From: Linum tenue
Taxonomy: Eukaryota > Streptophyta > Magnoliopsida > Malpighiales > Linaceae
NCBI GenBank assembly: GCA_946122785.1
Contig: CAMGYJ010000008.1
Coordinates: 3,125,742 to 3,189,741, forward strand
Length of the DNA stretch: 64,000 bases
Reading direction: 5' to 3'
This document shows positions 36,600 through 47,569 of the stretch, in pieces (the first letter of the stretch is position 1; each line of letters begins with the position of its first letter). Position numbers and translations under genes: made by a program. The notes under the pieces were generated by a model. The model was given only the letters and a program-made list of their open reading frames with translations, searched no databases and had not been told where the DNA came from.

Positions 36600-37454
36600 C
36601 TTTGCGGAAAGCTTAGAAAACCTATATAATTCCCGTCAATTCAAAAGAGATCATCGGCAACCTAATTGCCGTGAATTGAAGAAAGTTTGAAGGAGATAAT
36701 CGACAAAAATCTTCGTAAGTTGCTGTTCTTTTGGTCTCGATTCTTTCTTCTTGCCACCAGTGGCGGAGCCACATGAGGCCAAGGTGGGTCATTTGCACCA
36801 CCTTGGCCCAAAAAATATGGAGTAAATTAATTTATATGATTGTTGATAAAATACAAAATTTCTATATGATTGTAGATACGTAAAGTAATGTTTTATGATC
36901 TCTATTTAACTTTTAGTTTATATATTCGATAAGAGATTTTAGTATATACAAAAACTCGAAAAGTAATGTTATTACTTAGACCCGTTTGTTGCTATCGGTT
37001 GTCATTCAAGTATTGAAAGAGTACTTATGCAATTAGCAAAGTAAAGAAACACTTCATAATAAGATGAGTTGTGTAATCATGAACGATTTTTCGTTGTGAT
37101 ATCTTAACATCTCTCATCATTTGCTTGATGAATATATTTTAGAAAATTTTCAAAACATAAACACATTCAACAACATACGCACCTTAGATAAATTTCTGGC
37201 TATGCCACTGCTTGCCACTGTAATTTGGCGTCAGCCCGGAACTGGGGTTGTAATCCCTTTCTCTTGTTTTAGTTTCATCTACTCCTCCTTCCTGATTTTG
37301 TAGGGCAATGACAAAAGAAATAAGTCAGGGTAATTCTCTACGGGTCTCCCTATGATTATTGATCTTTTTAATTTGTTTACAGGCTGCAGTTGCGCGGAAG
37401 AAGAAGAAGAAGAAGAAGAAGGTGCTACGGCAGCCCACTGGGATAAGTAGTTGT
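36600..37454 (+). pseudogene. broken copy A of the unrecognised four-exon gene, interrupted by a hAT element
   Basis: Parallels the 5' part of the gene at 43.3-44.5 kb. A leader exon ends at a donor near 36715 (ATCTTC then GTAAGT). After a hAT insertion the intron resumes and ends at TTTTGTAG near 37303. A short exon then starts at the ATG at 37308 (MTKEISQ). The next exon, from about 37389, reads VARKKKK…VLRQPTGISS, matching VVRRRELLRLTTGISS of the intact gene. An (AAG)n run of eight lysine codons has expanded here. The frame then ends at a TGA near 37466, where the sequence jumps back to intron sequence. The last two exons are missing. Confidence 0.6.
36758..37210. mobile_element. hAT-type non-autonomous element, 453 bp
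   Basis: Ends CAGTGGCGGAGCCA and complement of CAGTGGCATAGCCA, with a perfect 8-bp target duplication CTTGCCAC at 36750-36757 and 37211-37218. Inserted into the leader intron of copy A. Non-coding. Confidence 0.9.
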
Positions 37455-37620
37455 TCTTGCGCTGCAATTTGACGTCAGCCTGGAATTCGCTTCATACCTG
37501 CTCCAAAACCTTCTGTCGGTCTGCTTTCCATCCTTAATTTGCTGGTTCCTCCTTGCTGATTTTGCAGGCCAATGACAAAAAGAAGAATGTGCTCCAGAAT
37601 GAGAAAATGAATTTAGGTTA
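37455..37620 (+). pseudogene. broken copy B of the same gene (partial tandem duplicate)
   Basis: Begins with a second copy of the intron sequence of copy A (GCAATTTGACGTCAGCC here, GTAATTTGGCGTCAGCC near 37218), a period of about 242 bp. It ends the intron at GATTTTGCAG and restarts an ATG exon (MTKRRMCSRMRK, then a stop). No later exon follows. A duplicated, dead 5' end. Confidence 0.5.
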
Positions 37621-38001
37621 GGTAGAAAGGACGTTAATCGTTGGGATGGGGAGCATCTGAGTACGCGAACGACAACAAAAAAACGGATCAATTGGTTGTT
37701 ATTTTTGCTGTTTGTGGCTAGTGAAGAGTGAAGACGTGGTGGAATCGAAGATAAAGAGCAAGAGTCTGCGGAGGCCGGGGACAGAGCTTGTCTCTTGTAA
37801 TTTATGTGGGTCAATATTACAGATTTGGAGAATAAATGCTACGCAAAATTAAAAAGAACTATAAAATCATGTATACACCTAAAATCATAAAATGTGTCCA
37901 AACTTGTTGGTGGAGAAGAATTGAATCAAAGTGGCATGAGCTCACTTCTTACTCTCAATAGACTATCGTATCTAATTTTTATAAGTTCTTCAAATAGTTA
38001 A

Positions 38002-38373
38002 GGTGGTGCTGTGGTGGAGTTGCTTGTGCTCAGGGAAGCTATTATTTGGTGCGTGGAGCAAGGCTTGTCGGCGGTCCGATTTGAAGGTGATGCGAAAGGT
38101 GATTATTGACAAGATTAATCAAGCCGACACAAGAGATAGCCGGTTGGGGTGCTATTCTGGAAGAGATTAGACATTATTTTCGTACTCAGCCTGGTTTTAG
38201 TGTGCGTTTTGTAGGTCGGGAGAACAATAGGGTAGCTCATCTGGTAGCTAGGAAAGCCCTCTCTTTGTATCTGACTATGAGTTGCTTCTTTAATTTCCAG
38301 ACCTGGCTGATATCCAAGGTGTAACTATCTATTTTTTTTTTTATCAATACATGATATCTTTTGACAAAAAAAA
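38002..38373 (+). mobile_element. 5'-truncated LINE fragment (RNase H tail)
   Basis: Matches the last part of LINE ORF2 here at 12.9-20.5 kb, from the VVEL motif to the stop, the short 3' UTR and an A run at 38366-38373. An extra A near 38096 shifts the frame after FEGDAK, so it is dead. Flanks CAAATAGTTAA and CAAATAAAGTAA may be a worn target duplication. Confidence 0.85.
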
Positions 38374-39431
38374 GTGCAAATAAAGTAAACCACTTTGGTA
38401 TGGATTTGCTCCGCCAACTGCGGAATACACAAGTTTTGCCACATGGAGATTACGGGATAATCCCAAGTTCATTACAACCTTCATCTTCTACTTCTCTTTG
38501 ATTAATGACATATAACAACAACAATAATAATAATAATAATTAAGCAATCGGAATATTTTAATATTAAAAAGTGAAACCAAGAATTAATGCTCTCTGCACG
38601 TTTTTGCCTTCTTGTATATCCTCCTGGACCTGGTGGCCTTGGCCAAAAGGTAACATTCTACTTGTTAATGCAGTCCCAACAAAAATACGACAAGGAACTG
38701 GGAAAATGGAGCAGCTACGAGGCTCTGGATATGTAAATCCATGCAAACAAAGAGACCTAGACGGCGGTGATTAGGGATATCAATTTGAATATTCCTCTTG
38801 TTGAGTATTATTCAATCTGATTTGCAATAAGGTGGGTCAGTGGGTATTACTCGACTCAAAGTAACATGGAGTGGAATCAATTCTATCTAAGTTTCATACA
38901 ATATTTATTCACATTTATCTTATTTTGGCTTTTCTTTAACTAGTTAAATTTGATCTTTCAACTAGTTAAACTCATTTCGCCCATTCTATTATCTCTAATT
39001 TTATTCATGAAGTGTTTCTCCTTCGTTTTATCATAAACATTAAAACTTTGCGTGTATTTTCCCCCCAAATAACACGTAAAAGTGGATTGACCTGTCCCGC
39101 TCTATACCTACGTGGGTATTACCTACTCCAACCTGAACTTGGTGCGGAACGGATATAAGTACTAAGATACCCATCGTATGCCCACCCGTTTGCCATCACT
39201 ATATGTGCCCAGCAGCTCATGCTTCCGGTTTATATAGGATGCTGCCGTCTAAGGATAATTGCGGCGATGGAACCTTGGCTACATAGGATACTGCCGTCTA
39301 AGGCTCTTTGAAATAACAAGAGCTATAGAAATATTAAGTTGCCAAGAGATTTGCCCTTTCTAGCTATAATTAGAGGCAAATCTTATACCCTCATTCTTTC
39401 ACTAAAAAAAAAAGCACATTCTGATTCTACC
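38374..39431 (+). promoter_or_regulatory. upstream region of dirigent gene 1
   Basis: Two blocks, at about 38445-38545 and 38735-38770 (AAATCCATGCA…TAGACGGCG), are also found upstream of dirigent gene 3 (about 54790-54890 and 54990-55020), so the promoter was duplicated with the gene. Between these blocks and the ATG lies extra sequence, 38772-39201, with hAT-like ends but no target duplication. ATAGGATgCTGCCGTCTAAGG is present twice near 39235-39305. Confidence 0.5.
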
Positions 39432-40019
39432 ATGGCCAAAATGCTGAGACTATATTCCCTCCTCTTCCTCTTCACCATTTTATTCTCGGAGGCTAGATTG
39501 ACATCATCGCACCCTTTCTCGACGAAACTGTCGGCAAAAGCAATGGCGCTGAAGAATGAGAAGCTGACCCACCTCCATTTCTACTATCACAACCTCCTTG
39601 CCGGCCCAAACGCTACGGCCCTGCCTCAGAACCCTAAAGGCCCATTAGATTACAGCCACCCGGCCGGTTTGTTTGGGCGGTTAACCATGGCGGACAACCC
39701 TTTGATGTTGGATCCAGAGCTCAACTCCACCGAGGTGGGACGCGTTCAGGGGCTATACGGCGTCGCTTCCAGGACCGATGCGGCTCTTGTGGAGTTATTC
39801 AACTTTGTGTTTACGGCCGACGGCGAGTACCGAGGAAGCACCGTCACTGTGTTGGGACGCAACCCCATACTTGCCACCGGGACAAGGGAGATGCCGGTCG
39901 TCGGCGGCACCGGAGTGTTCGGCTTCGCTCGCGGAAAGGTTCATCTCAAAACGCAGTTGTTTGATAAAAAAACGGGAAATGCGGTCGTGGAGTGTGACAT
40001 CTACGTATTTCACTACTAA
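39432..40019 (+). CDS. dirigent protein 1 (intact member)
   Basis: Secreted dirigent-family protein; these steer phenoxy-radical coupling or related steps in lignan, lignin and terpenoid chemistry in the cell wall. Intronless, 195 residues, as usual. I chose the ATG at 39432 (ACCATGGCC context) because it opens a signal peptide, MAKMLRLYSLLFLFTILF…, shared with the two paralogues; the frame upstream of it is not conserved. Conserved motifs in order: [52 protein letters not shown], then [17 protein letters not shown], and ECDIYVFHY at the end. Two N-glycosylation sequons (NAT, NST) are visible. Of the three dirigent copies here only this one keeps an unshifted frame across all motifs. Confidence 0.93.
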   Translation: MAKMLRLYSLLFLFTILFSEARLTSSHPFSTKLSAKAMALKNEKLTHLHFYYHNLLAGPNATALPQNPKGPLDYSHPAGLFGRLTMADNPLMLDPELNSTEVGRVQGLYGVASRTDAALVELFNFVFTADGEYRGSTVTVLGRNPILATGTREMPVVGGTGVFGFARGKVHLKTQLFDKKTGNAVVECDIYVFHY

Positions 40020-40661
40020 GATGAACTTTACTATGATGAATTAAAATCAACGTGATTTGAAGAAGAAGAAGAAAACGGTCGATCGCTTCTGGCTAAAATA
40101 AGGTCGATTTCATCTAAGATATAGTAAGATCGATTGCTTCTGGTATATAGTCGACCAAATGAACCATTACCAGCGAAATCACTGTATTATAAAAGTCCAA
40201 TATTAATAGATATTGATGGTAAGAAATTAAAGTTGAAGTGAGTGAAAACCTTAAAGCATACATAAGAAGTTTCTCATGTGATCATTATTCCCATATTATT
40301 TGGAAACTAGTATGTAGGTTTGTTTCAAAGATTCGACTTAGCTATCATATTTTCTTTAATTCTACTTATGTTTGTGCTTGTAATCCTATAATTGTCTTGT
40401 TGTCTTGCTATTGTTGTTACAAAGAGATTTAAAAAGTATAATATCAATTGTCAAAAGCAATCGACTGTTTTCTACAAGTCACGATAATTTGAAAATCACG
40501 ATATGCATACCCATTTCTAATGTTAATTCAGTGTTTTTTATTGCTCAAACGATGTTCAGGATTGCAAAAAAAATGGTGGCTATCTGTCTTTTTTTTTTTC
40601 ATGACAGATAACTCTTACCCGTAATTGTCACTTTAGTGAAAGTTACGGTTTATATAATTAA
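40020..40661. other. 3' flank of dirigent gene 1
   Basis: AT-rich. No gene is supported; the 60-70 codon frames here have no motif. Confidence 0.4.
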
Positions 40662-40690
40662 CTAGATTGGGGTCCGGCCCGTTGGCCGAA
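40662..40690 (-). mobile_element. Helitron-like 3' terminus (minus orientation)
   Basis: On the minus strand the sequence reads CGGCCAACGGGCCG (a GC-rich hairpin), then nine bases, then CTAG followed by T. This is the plant Helitron 3' end: hairpin, CTRR, insertion before T. The body would extend to higher coordinates. I could not fix the TC-starting 5' end. Confidence 0.5.
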
Positions 40691-41355
40691 TACATTTTAT
40701 TAATGGTAGAATAACAATAATAATTATTTGATGAAATAATATTTTGTTTGCTATAAGAAAAGAGTCTAAATTATCTAACTATTGAAAACTCAAAATATCA
40801 TATGCAACATAATTCTTACTTAGTAATATTTATCTTATCTTATCCAAACCATGAACATTATCATATATTCACTCTTTCTCTCCGTCATTAAAATTTATAT
40901 TTTCATCATTAACAGTCTCTTCCTTTTTCTCAAATCGTTATTATCTCAATCACCAAATACACTAAACCCTAAACAAAAATTAAAATATGTGCAATTGTCC
41001 ACAAAACTCAAAACTAGAACCTAAATTTATAAATTGGCAGCAACGAGCTACAACATGTAGTTCAAAACTATATTTTAGTGGGTAGAATGTTCTTTTCTCC
41101 AATAAATTTGAACTTAATAAGGATGGAGGAGCAAATATAATGTTACCTAGTGGGTGTTATCTTTGACGATGTTATTATAAATTCTCACAAAATACTCGTT
41201 ATAGCATTTGTAAAAAATTTCGTCGACAACTTTCAATTAATCATATTTGAAGAAGGAAATATAGTTCGTAGGAAATTTGTGAGAGATTGAAAAAATCTTA
41301 GCCGCAACGCTCGAGATCTGTGCTTAAATTAGAGTTACCAAAAGAAACAAAGAAG

Positions 41356-42085
41356 GTTATGTACCAAAGTCGCAACCTCATTCCTCATCTTGACAATTTT
41401 GCATGGATATACCAATAGCTATTAAATATTAATGAAATTGAATTTTATCACTTCTCCAAACATCACTTTCAATTTATTATCTCTTTCAATGTTTTGGTGG
41501 AGATTGATGGTCGGGTTCGATCTTTGATTTTCGTCAGAGAAGGTGGTGCATCTCCATCACTTTTTTTATAAATCAATTATTATGAAACCATGATTTTTTT
41601 TACACTCCAAATTTATTATACAAAAAATACACTAATGCAAATGGCATGTAGCTCGGTAAGCTCGATTTGACATAGCAAGTTCTTTGATAATATCACATCT
41701 TATTTGAATGAGGTTATGCATCAAAATCTCAACCCCATTTTATTTTGACAGCTCTGCAGTGGATATGCATTGACATCAATATTAGAGAAACATAATCATT
41801 TGAATGGTTAGATTAAAACTGAATTTTGCCACCTCTCTGTACTTTATTCTCAATTTGTTTAACTTTTTCAATATTTTGATGGGGATTAGTGGTCGGGTTC
41901 GTTCTTTCACTCATTAAGGGAGGTGTGCATCTCCATCACTTCCATCGCAAAAAGTTATTATTAAATCATAATTTATTTTGAAAACTCCAGATTCATAAAA
42001 CACAACAAAATTTATTGATTCAAATAACATGAAACGCGAGTTAAAGACAACAGACTCTAGGATAATATCGCATCTTGTTTAAAAA
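41356..42085 (+). repeat. diverged tandem duplication, period about 357 bp
   Basis: Two units start GTTATGTACCAAAGTCGCAACC (41356) and GTTATGCATCAAAATCTCAACC (41713) and share GGTGGAGATTGATGGTCGGGTTCG-like and GTGCATCTCCATCAC words. Clearly diverged. Non-coding; it may belong to the Helitron-like body to its left. Confidence 0.65.
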
Positions 42086-42416
42086 ATCGTAAAGTTTTTC
42101 CTCATTTTCTGCAGTTTCAAGATCAGAGGCATGCAAAATGAGAAACAACGCTTTCGTGAACATGATAGCATATGCTTTCCATCCATTTTGTAATTGTTGT
42201 AGTTATTGGAGGAACATTTTCTTATCGGAGTAGCTATATATAGTAGTGGATGGAGTGGGTATTGGGTTAGGAACATGTAACTATAGTAGCCAATCTCAAG
42301 CAACTACAGATGAATTAATGAAAATAAATAAATTAACTATATCTATCATAAGTTAAAAATAAGATTAACTATATATGCAATTGCATGTGGCTTCCATTGA
42401 TGTGGGTATAATTAGG

Positions 42417-42600
42417 GCTGGGCATGCGGGCGGATCATCCGCGGGTTTGGGTCGACCCACCCGCATTTAACCTGAATTTCGTTAAGTGGGTGGGTCTGTG
42501 GGTGGGTGACGGGTTGCGCAGGGAGTCATCCGCCCGGTGGTGGGTGGATTGTGGGGTGGATGTGCGGGTGACCCGCTCAACCCAACAGCAAAAAGAATGT
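42417..42600. mobile_element. partial hAT-like end (GGGT-rich)
   Basis: Starts TAGGGCTGGGCATGCGGGC, a common plant hAT end, and continues in GGGTGG/CCACCC words, but no matching inverted end or target duplication is present. Likely a truncated element. An (AAAT)n run follows near 42677-42699. Confidence 0.35.
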
Positions 42601-43293
42601 CCAGAGGAGGACATATAGGGATGTTAGGATATACCTTTTTGAACTAATTTTCTACGTAACAATAAAAATTAAAAAGAAAATAAATAAATAAATAAATAAG
42701 CATGCAAGCCAATTAATTAATAATTAGTGATTAGGGAAAACCGGACTCGGTGCTCTTCACACAAAGAAAAGGGAAAAGAAAGCCAAGTCAATATATGATC
42801 CGACAATCACAATCCGCCGGAATAATATATCACCCGTAAAAAAGTATTTCCTTCGAAGCCCAAAACCGCATGCTTTGGGGAAAGCGGAAGAAACCTAATT
42901 CCCGCCAATTGAAGGAGATCGTCGTCAAAAAATCTTTGTAAGTCGTTGCCTTGCTCTTTGATAAGTTCGTTTAAGTTGTCTCCACCGTTGCTTGCTTCGG
43001 AGGAAATCCTTGATAGAAAACCCTTTGCTGTTTCAGCCTTGAGGCAATTAAGCAAATCTTAGAAACCCTAGTTCCGCCAATTGGACAAGATTCGAAGGAG
43101 ATCATCTGCAGAAATCTTCATTAGCAGCTGTTCGCCTGTTCCGTTGGATCTCGATTATTTCTTCCTGTAGTTGTTATTGGCGGCAGATCGGAACTGGCTT
43201 CGTAGAGGCTGCGAAACCTGATCTGCATGTCTGTTTGTCCCTGATAGACTCTCAATTCAATTTGTTGGTTCCTCCTTCCTGAATTTGCAGAGC

Positions 43294-44483
43294 ATGACAA
43301 AGAAAAGGAACAAGGGTAATTCAATTCACTTCACTTCAATTCAATTCAATTCAATTATCCCCTTTTATCTGTGTCGTGATTTTAGGATCTAGGGTTCTCT
43401 TCTCCCCCATCCTTGCTGCTTGATTGATTATTTGATCTTCCAGATTTGCTTAATGCTTGCAGTTGTGCGGCGGAGGGAGCTGCTACGACTGACCACTGGG
43501 ATAAGTAGTTCCTCATCGACTAAACCCATATCTGCCATCTCCGAGCCCTCTTCCACAGTACTTAGCTATGTCACTGCCGCAGTTGAGCCGAAGAAGGAGC
43601 TGCCGCCCCAGATCACAACCTCTGAGCCCTCCTTCACATCCCCTAACTCTGGCTCTTCACATGATAGGGCGGCATCAGAGAAGGCCTTTTTGGACTCCAT
43701 TGTACTTCCTGATCCATTTCGACCGGAAGTAAGCAGCAGGCAGATTATACCATAATCATTCTTTAATTAATTGGTTTTCAATACAAATCTCCTTTCGTGT
43801 TTATGCCAGCAGCTAGCTAAAAAATGTGTTTTCTTCTTAAAAACAGCCAACTAACGAAAAGCATGCATTTTGTGCTTTCCCCTCAACTTGCTAGGGTTCT
43901 AGGAATCCCACTGAAGAATATATAAGAGAAGGGTTGATTTTAAAATGTAGAGTGTACGTGGTGTGACCTCATTTAGGATGTTGAGAGATCCTTCTCTCTG
44001 ACTAGCTAGTAGCGTTGGTGCAACAGGTTCATATGGTTTTTCGACCCCGTTTGTATTGAAGTAATTGAATTTCTTTTGTTGGTTCCTCCTTTTGGTTGTG
44101 CAGCCCACAGAAAATGATCTAGTCAACAACTCCCCATGGCTGGCAGCAATGTGTCCGAACCTGTTTGCTAAGTATAACAAGGGTAATTCATTTCTCCCTT
44201 TTGTGTGTTGGTGGTGTATTTGGATATTTGCTGCTAACTTGGTTTTCATGTCCTGAATCCTTAAACTGCAGGGTCTGAGAAGACACTGACTCAAGCGTTT
44301 CTTGATGCGATGAAGGCTGAAATTGCACGACACCCTCCTCTTCCTCCCGATTATGATTCTGATGCTGAATGGGATAGTTATGGAGGAGGATGCCGTGACG
44401 AAAGTCATTTGGCAAATGATGAAGAGTTTGATTGGGACTCGTTTCGGTCAACCATTGTTCATCATCCCCCAGCCAAGATATGA
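43294..44483 (+). CDS. unrecognised four-exon protein, 192 residues
   Basis: I do not recognise this family. Four exons join in one frame with GT-AG sites: 43294-43315, 43463-43728, 44104-44182, 44272-44483. The start MTKKRNK is basic. A Ser/Thr/Pro-rich stretch follows (ISSSSSTKPISAISEPSS…). The middle reads AFLDSIVLPDPFRPE and NNSPWLAAMCPNLFAKYNKG. A repeated-looking EKAFLDSI / TQAFLDAM pair is visible. The C-terminus is acidic (PPDYDSDAEWDSYGGG, DEEFDWDSF) and ends HHPPAKI. No signal peptide or membrane segment. A leader exon probably ends at a donor near 42938, and a second leader-like copy lies at 43040-43130. Two dead relatives lie at 36.6-37.6 kb, and the ATG exon and leader layout is shared. 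Support is the preserved frame over four exons; with no transcript evidence it could itself be decayed. Confidence 0.55.
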
Positions 44484-45621
44484 GAAGAGGTAAATTAGCT
44501 AGGAGTTGTATGATTTGCTGTCATGATACAACTCTAGCGTTTGCATTTCTTATTGGCCGCATGTTACAGTCTGTATTTCTTATTGCTTGCGTACGTGTTG
44601 GACAGGAACGAGGATGAACGTACGGATATTGCTCATTGTTGATCTTGATACATGGCGTAAGAAATCATTACTGATCAACCATTTATCTTCTGATTGATGC
44701 TTCTGCTCTTTGGCTAATGACCTGCGTTCCTTGGTTTCAACTAAAGGAGATGCATATGCTTAATTAGTTCTCCTTTTATCTTCTGATTTGATGCAAATGG
44801 AGCCTTTTGTTCGTCATAATTCTGCACGATGAGGCAAAATTAGAAAAAATGGGACATTTTAGTTAATGTTCTATTATATATAAGATATATGAGTTTATAT
44901 ATAATGTAAATTGAACGATCGATTTCCCCATAATTATTCGTGTTCTCTCTATTATTCATATTCTCTTATGTCTTTCCCTCAACCATTTATTTTGGGGTTG
45001 TTTGAATGTTGACCTCAAAAAGTGATAAACCGTATCAAATCTACACATTTGAAGAGTAAAGTGTTCATAAAAGTTACTGGTTCTAGAGTTGGACTTCAAA
45101 ACCCATGCATGTGATGAACTCGTAACCTACGAGTTCAAGGGTTTTGCTTGTAACTCACAAGCGAGAGCACGACGTAAGTGTCGAAAACCTATTTTGTTTA
45201 TTGATTGATTGATAAATCGGACTAATGTCGTGATTACAATATCTAGGTGACTAAACCTAATACGTAACCCTAACTATAAAGAAACCCTAGTTACTACCTA
45301 CATTAGCAGACTCGACCATGTACTGGAGACTCATACCTAGACTACTAATTATGTTTGGCCCATGCTCTTACAACCCATTACTACTACGTAACCCATGACT
45401 AACCCATGAACTACGTACATACTAACCCAAAACACTTAACAGACTAACTCCAAAGCCCAACCCTTATTATCTCATCAGCATGTTCCTAAATCAAGATATT
45501 CAATATAGAAACATACACTCTGTATGCTTATGCTAAAAAATTGAATGTTTATAATGCGCGCTTAGTGTTTCTATAACAATTTTATATGATATATAACAAT
45601 TGGTAGTTGATCATATTTGTC
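44484..45621. other. intergenic, no gene seen
   Basis: 3' flank of the unrecognised gene, then AT-rich sequence. The stretch 45180-45480 is rich in AACCC/CCTA words and may be transposon debris, but no termini were found. Confidence 0.4.
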
Positions 45622-45970
45622 TTTTTTTTTTTTTTTGTCAAAAGATATATTATATTAATAAAAAACATAGATAGTTACACCCTGGAACCTAGCCAGGCCC
45701 GAAAATCAAAAACGCCACTCATAGCAGGAGGCAAAGAAAGGGCTTTCCTAGCTACCGAATGAGCTACCCTATTGTTCCCCCGCCCAATGAATCGCAACCT
45801 AAACTCCGGATTGGTGCGAAAGTAGTGAATTATCTCTTCCAAAACAGCACCCAACCTGCTATCACTTGTCTCCCCGCGATTAATCTTGTCAATAATGACC
45901 TTCGCATCGCCCTCAAACCGCACTGCAGACAAACCAGTCTCCATACACCACATAACTGCCTTGTCTAACA
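45622..45970 (-). mobile_element. 5'-truncated LINE fragment (RNase H tail), open frame
   Basis: A minus-strand match to the end of LINE ORF2: FEGDAKVIIDKIN, FIGRGNNRVAHSVARKAL, then the stop and short UTR, with the A tail seen as a T run at 45622-45636. The frame stays open for the whole surviving piece (about 98 codons). It comes from a related but distinct LINE copy. No clear target duplication. Confidence 0.85.
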
Positions 45971-46080
45971 ATTAGCCAAAATACTCAAATTATTAATACT
46001 GTGCCCATATCCAGCATTCATTATTTTTTTGGCATACGAAAGATCATGAAACTTGGAAAATAATTAATGATAATAAATTA

Positions 46081-46109
46081 CCCGGGCCAATGGCCGGGAG
46101 CAAAGCTAG
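46081..46109 (+). mobile_element. Helitron-like 3' terminus (plus orientation)
   Basis: A GC-rich hairpin, CCCGGGCCAATGGCCGGG (one-base bulge), then seven bases, then CTAG followed by T at 46110. The body would extend to lower coordinates. The 5' end was not found. Confidence 0.5.
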
Positions 46110-46519
46110 TGAGGTTTTTATGGGTTTGAAGAGAGGAGTGCTTAATTATATTGCCTATTGCAAATATAGTATAGTAACAATTACAAGATTTTTTTATAGA
46201 TTCGAAAGGGAGGAACACTTGACTATTGAGTGGTTATTCAAAGTATCGAGTATGAGTTATATAAATATTAGATAATAACTAATTGTCTACTTGATTTGAT
46301 TGGTTAACAGTGTATGAAATTAAACCAAACAAACTAAAAAGTTTAATTAAACCAAACCATTTATTCAAATGATTTGAGTTCTACTATATTAAAATAAATA
46401 CGGAAAAAAATTCAAAATACACATGTTTTTAAAATTTTCCCCAAAATACACATGTTTGGGCATCACTGCGATTGACGGCCGCAGTGAATGCCTGACGTAA
46501 CATTGAAACTTCAAACAAA

Positions 46520-47097
46520 CGTAACTTTGCGCTCGGTTATCCGGTTATAGCGAATTTTTTTTATCCCACATAACTTTTCAAGATCTTTCAATCTGCAACA
46601 AGCCTTTATCCCAAAAAAATTCGTTTGCTACCCCGAACGAGTAATTTTTCGATTTTGACAAACTTTGAAAGACCGTAACTTTGTGCTCCACAATCCGAAT
46701 GTCATGAAACTTTTTTTTGATTTAGCATAACTTTTGAAGGAGTACAACTTTGATTATAACCATAATTTTGGAATGTATGTGGATTTGTGAAAAGTAAAGG
46801 CAAAGTTATTCCCAGAATTCCGTATACCCAAAAATATTTCTTTTTTTAAAAATTCTTTCCTAGTAAAATTTGTATTTCTTAAAAAGTTATGCGCAATCAA
46901 AAAATAATTTACGAAGTTTGGATTGAGGAGCTAAAAGTTATGGTTTTCCAAAGTTTGACGAAATCAAAAAATTGCTCGTTCAGGGTAACAAACGACATTT
47001 CTTTGAGATGAATGCTTGTTGTAGATTGAAAGATCTTGAAAAGTTATGTGGAATAAAAAAAATTCCGTTACAACCGGATAACCGAACACAAATTTAC
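46520..47097. repeat. foldback element, inverted arms of about 217 bp
   Basis: Left arm 46520-46737 and right arm 46881-47097 are diverged inverted copies. Shared pairs include CGGTTATCCGGTT / AACCGGATAACCG and ACATAACTTTTCAAGATCTTTC / its complement. The 143-bp centre is unrelated. Probably a non-autonomous DNA transposon; no target duplication was fixed. Confidence 0.7.
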
Positions 47098-47569
47098 ATT
47101 TATTTGCCTTTTGAAAGATTTTGAAAAATTATGTGGTATAAAGCAAAGACCTTTAGATATTTTTTATATATTGAGGTCAAAGCAAGAAATGATTTGGACG
47201 TTTGGCCCTTCTTCTGTATATCCTCCTTGATAAGAAGGGACGAGGCGATTCGGTCAAACCCCAAATCAAATCAAAGCAAACAAGTTTCTTCAAACGGCAA
47301 AATCGCATCATATAGGGTCACCACGACAAAGCGCATAGATACAATTAAGCTGCCTTTTGGGACTTGCGCTCTCTTGCAATTACATAAAGAAGAATAATTC
47401 AATCATGTCGTACCCGCCCCATTTCCATAGTCTATTCCTAATTTCCTATAAATAGATGCAATCTATACTTCCAAGTTCCATGTCAATAGACTATATATAG
47501 TACTATACAGAACTTCCATTCTTAAACTTCTTTCAAGTCATTCTAGCTTACGTACCCAGCTGCGCTACC

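Noticed and set aside
38772..39201. Possible hAT element upstream of dirigent gene 1
   Set aside because: Ends TAGGGATATCAA and complement of TAGTGATGGCAA look hAT-like, but no 8-bp target duplication could be found, so it is not listed as a feature.
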